Below are positions 48,101 to 60,100 of a DNA stretch of 64,000 nt, in pieces. Source of the DNA: Lamellibrachia columna (Eukaryota > Annelida > Polychaeta > Sabellida > Siboglinidae); contig OY759263.1 of assembly GCA_963662155.1 (NCBI GenBank), positions 2,979,595-3,043,594 of the forward strand. The letters are read 5' to 3'. The notes beneath the pieces are model-generated. The model was not told where the DNA came from and did no database searches. It saw only the letters and a list, made by a program, of their open reading frames with translations. The position numbers were made by a program, and so were the translations under genes. Position 1 is the stretch's first letter. Every line of letters begins with the position of its first letter.

Positions 48101-51100
48101 TATGTGGGGCTTGGTGGTGTAGTTCTGTAACCTTGTTATGTGGGGCTTGGTGGTGTAGTTCTGTAACCCTGTTATGTGGGGCTTGGTGGTGTAGTTCTGT
48201 AACCCTGTTATGTGGGGCTTGGTGGTGTAGTTCTGTAACCCTGTTATGTGGGGCTTGGTGGTGTAGTTCTGTAGCCCTGTTATGTGGGGCTTGGTGGTGT
48301 AGTTCTGTAACCCTGTTATGTGGGGCTTGGTGGTGTAGTTCTGGAACCCTGTTATGTGGGGCTTGGTGGTGTAGTTCTGTAACCCTGTTATGTGGGGCTT
48401 GGTGGTGTAGTTCTGTAACCCTGTTATGTGGGGCTTGGTGGTGTAGTTCTGTAGCCCTGTTATGTGAGGCTTGGTGGTGTAGTTCTGGAACCGTGTTATG
48501 TGAGGCTTGGTGGTGTAGTTCTGTGGCCCTGTTATGTGGGGCTTGGTGGTGTAGTTCTGTAACCCTGTTATGTGGGGCTTGGTGGTGTAGTTCTGGAACC
48601 GTGTTATGTGAGGCTTGGTGGTGTAGTTCTGTAGCCCTGTTATGTGGGGCTTGGTGGTGTAGTTCTGTAACCCTGTCATGTGAGGCTTGGTGGTGTAGTT
48701 CTGTAGCCCTGTTATGTGGGGCTTGGTAGTGTAGTTCTGTAACCCTGTTATGTGGGGCTTGGTGGTGTAGTTCTGTAGCCCTGTTATGTGGGGCTTGGTG
48801 GTGTAGTTCTGTAACCCTGTTATGTGGGGCTTGGTGGTGTAGTTCTGTAGCCCTGTTATGTGGGGCTTGGTGGTGTAGTTCTGTAACCCTGTTATGTGGG
48901 GCTTGGTGGTGTAGTTCTGTAACCCTGTTATGTGGGGCTTGGTGGTGTAGTTCTGTAACCCTGTTATGTGGGGCTTGGTGGTGTAGTTCTGTAACCCTGT
49001 TATGTGGGGCTTGGTGGTGTAGTTCTGTAACCCTGTTATGTGGGGCTTGGTGGTGTAGTTCTGTAGCCCTGTTATGTGGGGCTTGGTGGTGTAGTTCTGT
49101 AACCCTGTTATGTGGGGCTTGGTGGTGTAGTTCTGTAACCCTGTTATGTGGGGCTTGGTGGTGTAGTTCTGTAGCCCTGTTATGTGGGGCTTGGTGGTGT
49201 AGTTCTGGAACCCTGTTATGTGGGGCTTGGTGGTGTAGTTCTGTAACCCTGTTATGTGGGGCTTGGTGGTGCAGTTCTGTAACCCTGTTATGTGGGGCTT
49301 GGTGGTGCAGTTCTGTAACCCTGTTATGTGGGGCTTGGTGGTGTAGTTCTGTAACCCTGTTATGTGGGGCTTGGTGGTGTAGTTCTGTAACCCTGTTATG
49401 TGGGGCTTGGTGGTGTAGTTCTGTAACCCTGTTATGTGGGGCTTGGTGGTGTAGTTCTGTAGCCCTGTTATGTGGGGCTTGGTGGTGTAGTTCTGTAACC
49501 CTGTTATGTGGGGCTTGGTGGTGTAGTTCTGTAACCCTGTTATGTGGGGCTTGGTGGTGGAGTTCTGTAGCCCTGTTATGTGGGGCTTGGTGGTGTAGTT
49601 CTGTAACCCTGTTATGTGGGGCTTGGTAGTGTAGTTCTGTAACCCTGTTATGTGGGGCTTGGTGGTGTAGTTCTGTAGCCCTGTTATGTGGGGCTTGGTG
49701 GTGTAGTTCTGTGACCCTGTTATGTGGGGCTTGGTGGTGTAGTTCTGTAACCCTGTTATGTGGGGCTTGGTGGTGTAGTTCTGTGACCCTGTTATGTGGG
49801 GCTTGGTGGTGTAGTTCTGTAACCCTGTTATGTGGGGCTTGGTGGTGTAGTTCTGTGACCCTGTTATGTGGGGCTTGGTGGTGTAGTTCTGTAACCCTGT
49901 TATGTGGGGCTTGGTGGTGTAGTTCTGTAACCCTGTTATGTGGGGCTTGGTGGTGTAGTTCTGTAACCCTGTTATGTGGGGCTTGGTAGTGTAGTTCTGT
50001 AACCCTGTTATGTGGGGCTTGGTGGTGTAGTTCTGTAGCCCTGTTATGTGGGGCTTGGTGGTGTAGTTCTGTGACCCTGTTATGTGGGGCTTGGTGGTGT
50101 AGTTCTGTAACCCTGTTATGTGGGGCTTGGTGGTGTAGTTCTGTGACCCTGTTATGTGGGGCTTGGTGGTGTAGTTCTGTAACCCTGTTATGTGGGGCTT
50201 GGTGGTGTAGTTCTGTGACCCTGTTATGTGGGGCTTGGTGGTGTAGTTCTGTAACCCTGTTATGTGGGGCTTGGTGGTGTAGTTCTGTAACCCTGTTATG
50301 TGGGGCTTGGTGGTGTAGTTCTGTGACCCTGTTATGTGGGGCTTGGTAGTGTAGTTCTGTGACCCTGTTATGTGGGGCTTGGTAGTGTAGTTCTGTAACC
50401 CTGTTATGTGGGGCTTGGCGGTGTAGTTCTGTAGCCCTGTTATGTTGGACTTGGTGGTGTAGTTCTGTAACCCTGTTATGTGGAGCTTGGTGGTGTAGTT
50501 CTGTAACCCTGTTATGTGGGGCTTGGTGGTGTTGTTCTGTAGCCCTGTTATGTGGGGCTTGGTGGTGTAGTTCTGTAACCCTGTTATGTGGGGCTTGGTG
50601 GTGTAGTTCTGTAGCCCTGTTATGTGGGGCTTGGTGGTGTAGTTCTGTAACCCTGTTATGTGGGGCTTGGTGGTGTAGTTCTGTAACCCTGTTATGTTGG
50701 ACTTGGTGGTGTAGTTCTGTAACCCTGTTATGTGAGGCTTGGTGGTGTAGTTCTGTAACCCTGTTATGTGGGGCTTGGTAGTGTAGTTCTGTAGCCCTGT
50801 TATGTGGGGCTTGGTGGTGTAGTTCTGTAACCCTGTTATGTGGGGCTTGGTGGTGTAGTTCTGTAGTCCTGTTATGTGGGGCTTGGTGGTGTAGTTCTGT
50901 AGTCCTGTTATGTGGGGCTTGGTGGTGTAGTTCTGTAGTCCTGTTATGTGGGGCTTGGTGGTGTAGTTCTGTAACCCTGTTATGTGGGGCTTGGCTTGGA
51001 GCAAGGTGGTCTACAAACATGAGGAAGCGTTCATCCAAGATGTTGAGATTAGGTGTCCTAGTAACCCTGCCGCCAGCCAGTTCATATGCTCTCAATACAC

Positions 51101-54100
51101 ACAGACAGAAGAGATCTGATATCACTGGCCTGTTTTCAGGTGTATCTTATTGTGCCTTCATTGTTGCCTGCAGGGAAAAGGGAGGACCTTGGAAAGAAGG
51201 AGAGTGGGAAACCAAAGGTGAAGTCTCCCGTCCAGAAGCCCTCTCCTGGTGGTCTGTTTGACAACGACCAGGAGGATGATGACTTGTTTGCTGCACTTGC
51301 TCCAAAGAAGCCGCCTCTAAAACCCTGTAAGTCTTCTCTTCTTTCTTCAGCCAATATCAATGGTCATGACCTTCAGCTTCTCTCATCTTTTTTCTCCAGC
51401 CAATCTCAATGGTCAATACCTTCGTTTTGTCTCATCTGCCTAAACAAGATGCTGAAGTTGTACTCCGCAAGCTGGCATTTTAAAATACACCAGCATTTTG
51501 CAGTATTCTTAACTGCTTGAATGGATAGATGATCCGGTTTCTTGGTTATTAATATTAAGCATAATTACCTCTCAAGAAACTTGATGTTTGTTCTGAATAT
51601 TTCGACTGCATCTCGCAGTCTTCTTCAGCAGACTGAAGTTACGGATGTGTCACATGATCAATGTCATGTGACACAAGCTGGAGTAGGACTGGTGGGAGCT
51701 CCTGGCCGACGTCTCGGTTCAGCGTAGGTTTCTTTCTGTGGATGTTAATCGCCTCCTTTATTTTTCTCCTGTGCCATTTCTCCTCGTGGTCTAGAATATT
51801 AACGTCCTTCATAGAGAACTGATGGCCTGTGTTCAGTTTGTGTTCACTTATAGCTGATAGGGGTTGGCGACGAGATAGATGTTCTTTGATTCTTGTGCCA
51901 AGTGTTCTGGCTGTTTCTCCTATATAGTGTTGGTCACATTCTGGGCATTGTATGTCATATACTACCCCACACTTTGCTGCCTTTGCTGTTCTGTCTTTTG
52001 GGTGTACCAACAGTGACCTCAGGGTGTTGATAGGTTTGTGGTAAATTGGGATGTTATAGGACTTGAAAATCCTTGCTACTTGTTCTGATAGTTTACTAAT
52101 GTAGGGCAGACCTATGGCATGTTGTCTTTCAGCACTTTCTTGTTGTGGTCCACATCAAGAAAGTGCTGAAAGCAAACGGTTACAAAACTTGGATGTTTAA
52201 CACCACGCAACCAATGAGAAGGAAGGAGAACACCACCACAGAAACCAGCAGACACCCAAAAGACAGAACAGCAAAGGCAGCAAAGTGTGGGGTAGTATAT
52301 GACATACAATGCCCAGAATGTGACCAACACTATATAGGAGAAACAGCCAGAACACTTGGCACAAGAATCAAAGAACATCTATCTTGTCGCCAACCCCTAT
52401 CAGCTATAAGTGAACACAAACTGAACACAGGCCATCAGTGCTCTATGAAGGACGTTAATATTCTAGACCACGAGGAGAACTGGCACAGGAGAAAAATAAA
52501 GGAGGCGATTAACATCCACAGAAAGAAACCTACACTGAACCGAGATGTCAGCCAGGAGCTCCCACCAGTCCTACTCCAGCTTGTGTCACATGACATTGGT
52601 CATGTGACACATCCGTAACTTCAGTCTGCTGAAGAAGACTGTGAGATGCAGTCGAAATATTCAGAACAAACATCAAGTTTCTTGAGAGGTAATTATGCTT
52701 AATATTCTTAACTGTTAACTTAAAATGGCAGTGATAAAATCTGCATGTTCTGCATCATTCCAGCAGCTGAACCAACAACGTCAATTAAATCAAAGTCTGG
52801 ATTGTTTGCTGATGAGGAAGAAGAAAATGATATGTTTGCTGTGAAAGAACAAAAGATAGCCAGTAGTAAGAGAAAGGTGAGTGTTCCAGAATGTATCAGT
52901 AAAGAACACTAGGGAGATGGATGCAAGGAACAAGTGAATTGCGAAATTCGACATTAGTGCCGTGTGATTATTTCATAACATGTTGTAAGGAAAAAAGGAA
53001 AAATGAACAGATTCATTCAGAATAGATGAGATTCCATGATCCCCACAGCCAGTTTGTCTTTTACAGCTTCCTGCAGGAGCTGTATCGATGTTTGGGGGAG
53101 CACAGAATCCCCTGGTGGCAGCTATAAAGGCACAGAAATCACCCCGATCCGATACTGACGAGGTAAACTGCTAGAAACCTTACATGTGAAAGATAAAAAT
53201 CAAAATATGAAATGGTTATTTCTAGAAGACCAAATAAACAAATGGCTGTTATTGATACAAAGTCACCAAGTCAGACAGCAAACTGTTTATTCAATACCAT
53301 ATGAGTATTAACTATTTTAATGACATAGACTACAGTACTATTACAATAATTCCAGCTTTTACATACTGTGTCTGTGATTGACTTGTGCCTCTCGAATCAG
53401 GCTGTTCAACCACCATCACTCTCATCAACAGAACTCTCAGCGTCCTTTGACATTTACGTCTATGTCCTGACTTGGATCATTATTCTCGACATCAAGGGAT
53501 ATTCAAAGAAGGAGTAATCAGGCTTTTCATGAAATGGAAAGTATGGTGGCACCATTCTAAATTGTTTTAGGAAATCAATTTGTGAAATATTGTACAGGAG
53601 CAGACCTGGTCAGATGAAGGGAACCAGTCGAGTGTGTCCAGTGCAAGTATATCAACAAACTCGGTCACGCGGAACAGTCAGAGGAAGGACCACAGTCCAT
53701 CGGCATCAAGCAACAGCTTATTTGCTGAGGAACCTGAAGACTTGTTCTCTGGGTTCCAGGGCAAGCGGGAGAATGTAGGAAAAAGGTATGTTTCCTTCTC
53801 CCTGTCTCTGCCTGTCTGTCCGTCCAGTCTGAGAGACAACCACTAGGTGGCACCACATATATAGAAGTATTTTCATCATCCACCAGGTGGCACCACTTTA
53901 CAGTGTTGGCTCTGAAGTTCATCTGTGCCATCAGCAGAGCCAGCAAACAGTTACACAAAATCAAAGCAAACACTTCATTTATTTTACAATTGCACTTAAA
54001 ATGTTTAAATCATGTTTAAGTGCACCATTTCAGTTACAGTTACAGATGTGCTATTCTGGACCAAAAGTTTACTCAGTAATTTTTCATTATATGGCGTGTG

Positions 54101-57100
54101 TTGCTGAATTTGGATATTTTGTATAAAATTTAAAAAAATTTAATATGGATTTGTGTGAGACTATGCGTTTGATAGGTTTTTCAAGTTAAGTTTGTGATAA
54201 GAAAAAATTTTGTAATTACCCAGTAATCAAATCAATTGCAATTATGGCATAATGTCAAAAAAAGAACCAATTACAAATACAGCATTTTGTGTGTAATCAA
54301 TTCTGTAATGTGACCTAATAATCAGTGTCTACATATTAGACATTCATCAAACACATCTGGAAATAGCATCTTCCCATCCACAATAAAAGAGTAGAGCTTC
54401 CACCAGCTATGTATCAGTTGATTGGTGCATGTCAGTGCACCCAGTGCTTCCACAAGCCATGTGTCAGTTGATTGGTGCATGTCAGTGCACCCAGTGCTTC
54501 CACAAGCCATGTGTCAGTTGATTGGTGCATGTCAGTGCACCCAGTGCTTCCACCAGCCATGTGTCAGTTGATTGGTGCATGTCGGTGCACCCAGTGCTTC
54601 CACCAGCCATGTGTCAGTTGATTGGTGCATGTCAGTGCACCCAGTGCTTTCACAAGCCATGTGTCAGTTGATTGGTGCATGTCGGTGCACCCAGTGCTTC
54701 CACAAGCCATGTGTCAGTTGATTGGTGCATGTCAGTGCACCCAGTGCTTCCACCAGCCATGTGTCAGTTGATTGGTGCATGTCGGTGCACCCAGTGCTTT
54801 CACAAGCCATGTGTCAGTTGACTGGTGCATGTCAGTGCACCCAGTGCTTCCACCAGTACATGCCATGTGTCAGTTGATTGGTGCATGTCGATGCACCCAT
54901 TGCTTCCACAAGCCATGTGTCAGTTGATTGGTGCATGTCAGTGCACCCAGTGCTTCCACAAGCCATGTGTCAGTTGATTGGTGCATATCGGTGCACCCGG
55001 TGCTTCCACCAGCCATGTGTCAGTTGATTGGTGCATGTCAGTGCACCCAGTGCTTTCACAAGCCATGTGTCAGTTGATTGGTGCATGTCAGTGCACCCAG
55101 TGCTTCCACCAGCCATGTGTCAGTTGATTGGTGCATGTCAGTGCACCCAGTGCTTCCACCGGCCATATGTCAGTTGATTGGTGCATATTGGTGCACCCAC
55201 TGCTTCCACAAGCCATGTGTCAGTTGATTGGTGCATGTCGGTGCACCCAGTGCTTCCACAAGCCATGTGTCAGTTGATTGGTGCATGTCAGTGCACCCAG
55301 TGCTTCCACAAGCCATGTGTCAGTTGATTGGTGCATGTCGGTGCACCCAGTGCTTCCACCAGCCATATGTCAGTTGATTGGTGCATGTCAGTGCACCCAG
55401 TGCATGTCAGTGCACCCAGTGCTTCCACAAGCCATGTGTCAGTTGATTGGTGCATGTCAGTGCACCCAGTGCTTCCACAAGCCATGTGTCAGTTGATTGG
55501 TGCATGTCGGTGCACACAGTGCTTCCACAAGCCATGTGTCAGTTGATTGGTGCATGTCAGTGCAACCAGTGCTTCCACAAGCAATGTGTCAGTTGATTGG
55601 TGCATGTCAGTGCACCCAGTGCTTCCACAAGCTATGTATCAGTTGATTGGTGCATGTCAGTGCACCCAGTGCTTCCACAAGCCATGTGTCAGTTGATTGG
55701 TGCATGTCAGTGCACCCAGTGGTTCCACCAGCCATGTGTCAGTTGATTGGTGCATGTCAGTGCACCCAGTGCTTTCACAAGCCATGTGTCAGTTAACTGG
55801 TGCATGTCGGTGCACCCAGTGCTTTCACAAGCCATGTGTCAGTTGATTGGTGCATGTCGGTGCACCCAGTGCTTCCACAAGCCATGTGTCAGTTGATTGG
55901 TGCATGTCAGTGCACCCAGTGCTTCCACCAGCCATATGTCAGTTGATTGGTGCATGTCAGTGCACCCAGTGCTTCCACCAGCCATATGTCAGTTGATTGG
56001 TGCATGTCAGTGCACCCAGTGCTTCCACCGGCTTATGTGGTGTGTTTAGAAACTTGCCGAGTGCATTTGTCATTTTCTGCTACAGCGGTGTTACCAGCGG
56101 TGCGGCGCTCACCAGTGGTTCTGGTGGTGCAGGCCTATTCAGCGATGATGAAGACTTATTTGGCTCTTCAAGTAAACCTCAGGTAAAGCGCTACATCATC
56201 AGTGAGTCCTTGTGCTTTCACATATGCCATTTATTCGTATATTGACATATTTTATGAAAACGTGTTGAACAAATTGTGATCTTTCCTCCTCTTCAGTGAT
56301 AATAATGGATGCCATGCTTACGTGTGGCGGTTCATTAACATGAAACAAAAATCATGCTTTTGGGGCTACGCACCTAAAAGAGTTAATAACAACCAACCAT
56401 TTGGGGCTACGCACCTAAAAGAGTTAATAACAACCAACCATTTGGGGCTACGCACCTAAAAGAGTTAATAACAACCAACCATTTGCAACTACAATCAAGA
56501 AATCATGCCAGTGGTTTTCTCAGAAAACCTTGTTGGACACATAGTGTCTTTATTTGATGGACCACGCCATCCCCTACATCATGGGTGCCTATAGTCTGGG
56601 TCCATAGGCCCCAAAAAGTGAATAATGTTGGATGACAAATTTATGTTCTAAATGTATTTACTGCCGTCAACACCAACAGTGCTTTGTGTCTGATGTGACG
56701 TACAGTGACTGCTCGTCATAACATGATGTGACGTACAGTGACTGCTCGTCATAACATGATGTGACGTATAGTGACTGCTCGTCATAACATGATGTGACGT
56801 ACAGTGACTGCTCGTCATAACATGATTTGACATACAGTGACTGCTTGTCATAACATGATGTGACGTATAGTGACTGCTCTTCATGACATGATGTGACGTA
56901 TAGTGACTGCTCTTCATAACATGATGTGACATACAGTGACTGCTCATCATAACATGATGTGACGTACAGTGACTGCTCGTCATAACATGATGTGACGTAC
57001 AGTGACTGCTCGTAACTTTGGCTAAACATACCAGACAACTAATTGACTTTGATTAAGTCAACATTCCTGTTTACAAATGGAGAAGGGTCGCAACTGAAGA

Positions 57101-60100
57101 TTTAAAGCTCTTGGCTGGAATTTCAACATACATATAAACCAACTTGAACATTTGCATTTGTTAACATTACAAGAATGGACCCAAGTATGTCTAAAGGATC
57201 TAGAGTTTTTAGTTTTTCCAGTATAAATCACTCATTAGGGGTGCCTAGCTCCAATGCCCTCTGAGATGAGATGACTGTCAATGCTGACGTAGACATTACC
57301 TGTATCTAACTCTGGACTGTGTGTCCAGGTGGCAGCACCATCAGCAGTAAGAGCAAGGAAGAGCGGTCTTCTCTTTGATGCGGAAGATGACGATGACAGT
57401 GACTTCCTGTCTGGGTCAGAGGTCAACAGTTCAGCCATGTAATGTCCACTCTTTGATAATAAAAATGTCCCATTCATTAATTTAGCAATGGTCATATCAA
57501 TGAACTTTGTCTGATCAATAATTTTTATCATTAAATCATTCACCGACTACATGAATTCGTCTGACTGAATTCCAATTGAACATTCCATTATATTAACCAG
57601 TAAAGTCCATGGATAAATCCAGAGCATTCCAGCATGGAGCACTATTATATTTACAAACTCATATAACAAAATATAAAACCTGTTGTTGCATATTGGAAGT
57701 ATATGTTTATATATTGTGTGTTCATTAGATGTAAATGCACTAATAATATATACCATTTTTTAGGACATTACCCTTGTATAATTTGAAATAATTAGTAATT
57801 AGTACCAGTAACATAGCACTTTTCATGGATCATACAGTCATCTACACAAATCATCACATCATGACTAGTGAAGTATTTTATTTCATGAAAAATCAGATAT
57901 TTGCATTATGACTTTTTTAGTATACAGTAAAGGTAAACAAAGAAAACAAATTAATTCCAATGTAACATCTGATTTCCAACAGTTCAAAGAAACTGCCGGA
58001 GACTGGAAGGTCAGAAGTGGAGGATGACTTGTTTGGGACCACAAGGAAGACGCAGGCACCTGAGACAAAAGTGAGGCCTTAGAACTTTCAACCTTGGGTT
58101 GCACTGGTACTTTCACTCTGGTTATATTGGCCCTGCCACTGTTACTGTCTGTACCACTGTGGCACTGCCACTGTTACTGTCTGTACCACTGTGGCACTGC
58201 CACTGTTACTGTCTGTACCACTGTGGCACTGCCACTGTTACTGTCTGTACCACTGTGGCACTGCCACTGGTACTGTCTGTACCACTGTGGCACTGCCACT
58301 GTTACTGTCTGTGGCACTGCCACTGTTACTGTCTGTACCACTGTGGCACTGCCACTGTTACTGTCTGTACCACTGTGGCACTGCCACTGTTACTGTCTGT
58401 ACCACTGTGGCACTGCCACTGGTACTGTCTGTACCACAGTGGCACTGCCACTGTTACTGTCTGTACCACTGTGGCACTGCCACTGGTACTGTCTGTACCA
58501 CAGTGGCACTGCCACTGGTACTGTCTGTACCACTGTGGCACTGCCACTGGTACTGTCTGTACCACTGTGGCACTGCCACTGGTACTGTCTGTACCACTGT
58601 GGCACTGCCACTGGTACTGTCTGTACCACTGTGGCACTGCCACTGTTACTGTCTGTACCACTGTGGCACTGCCACTGGTACTGTCTGTACCACAGTGGCA
58701 CTGCCACTGTTACTGTCTGTACCACTGTGGCACTGCCACTGGTACTGTCTGTACCACAGTGGCACTGCCACTGGTACTCTCTGTACCACTGTGGCACTGC
58801 CACTGGTACTGTCTGTACCACTGTGGCACTGCCACTGGTACTGTCTGTACCACTGTGGCACTGCCACTGTTACTGTCTGTACCACTGTGGCACTGCCACT
58901 GGTACTGTCTGTACCACAGTGGCACTGCCACTGGTACTGTCTGTATCACAGTGGCACTGCCACTGGTACTGTCTGTACCACTGTGGCACTGCCACTGGTA
59001 CTGTCTGTACCACTGTGGCACTGCCACTGTTACTGTCTGTACCACTGTGGCACTGCCACTGTTACTGTCTGTACCACTGTGGCACTGCCACTGTTACTGT
59101 CTGTACCACTGTGGCACTGCCACTGTTACTGTCTGTACCACTGTGGCACTGCCACTGTTACTGTCTGTACCACTGTGGCACTGCCACTGTTACTGTCTGT
59201 AACACTGTGGCACTGCCACTGTTACTGTCTGTACCACTGTGGCACTGCCACTGGTACTGTCTGTACCACCGTGGCACTGCCACTGTTACTGTCTGTACCA
59301 CTGTGGCACTGCCACTGGTACTGTCTGTACCACAGTGGCACTGCCACTGGTACTGTCTGTACCACTGTGGCACTGCCACTGGTACTGTCTGTACCACTGT
59401 GGCACTGCCACTGGTACTGTCTGTACCACAGTGGCACTGCCACTGTTACTGTCTGTACCACTGTGGCACTGCCACTGGTACTGTCTGTACCACAGTGGCA
59501 CTGCCACTGGTACTGTCTGTACCACTGTGGTACTGTCTGTACCACAGTGGCACTGCCACTGGTACTGTCTGTACCACTGTGGCACTGCCACTGGTACTGT
59601 CTGTACCACTGTGGCACTGCCACTGGTACTGTCTGTACCACTGTGGCACTGCCACTGTTACTGTCTGTACCACTGTGGCACTGCCACTGGTACTGTCTGT
59701 ACCACAGTGGCACTGCCACTGGTACTGTCTGTATCACAGTGGCACTGCCACTGGTACTGTCTGTACCACTGTGGCACTGCCACTCGTACTGTCTGTACCA
59801 CTGTGGCACTGCCACTGTTACTGTCTGTACCACTGTGGCACTGCCACTGGTACTGTCTGTACCACAGTGGCACTGCCACTGGTACTGTCTGTATCACAGT
59901 GGCACTGCCACTGTCTGTACCACTGTGGCATTGCCACTGGTACTGTCTGTACAATTGTGGCACTGCCACTGGTATTGTCTGTACCACTGTGGCACTGCCA
60001 CTGTCTCTGGTACTGTATGTATCACTGTGGCACTGCCACTGCCACTGTCTGTACCACTGTGGCACTGCCACTGGTACTGTCTGTACCACTGTGGCACTGC

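Larger units (their letters stand above)
51551..52706. mobile_element. two Penelope-like element fragments, head to head, WASHC2 intron 12
   Basis: Left arm on the minus strand, right arm on the plus strand, joined at a shared aagaaagtgctgaaag. Both end in the same 3' sequence (tcttgagaggtaattatgct), so the whole is a long inverted repeat of about 450-550 bp per arm. Each arm encodes a GIY-YIG endonuclease typical of Penelope-like retroelements. The 12-mer tattcttaactg occurs at 51504-51515 and again at 52703-52714 and may be a target duplication. Confidence 0.88.

Noticed and set aside
44819..51125. Minus-strand open frames of more than 2,000 codons
   Set aside because: Both frames consist solely of translated 36-bp minisatellite, lie inside an intron of a plus-strand gene, are open in two registers at once, and have only short non-repeat ends without domains.
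51019..51261. Frame reading through the start of WASHC2 exon 12 (MRKRSSKMLRL...)
   Set aside because: It covers exon 12 in another register and its left part is intron; the phase-1 reading continuing exon 11 gives the conserved LFa sequence.
54400..56035. CRISPR-like array (about 50-bp repeats with a hairpin)
   Set aside because: Units are directly adjacent with no unique spacers, there are no cas genes, and the DNA is eukaryotic intron.
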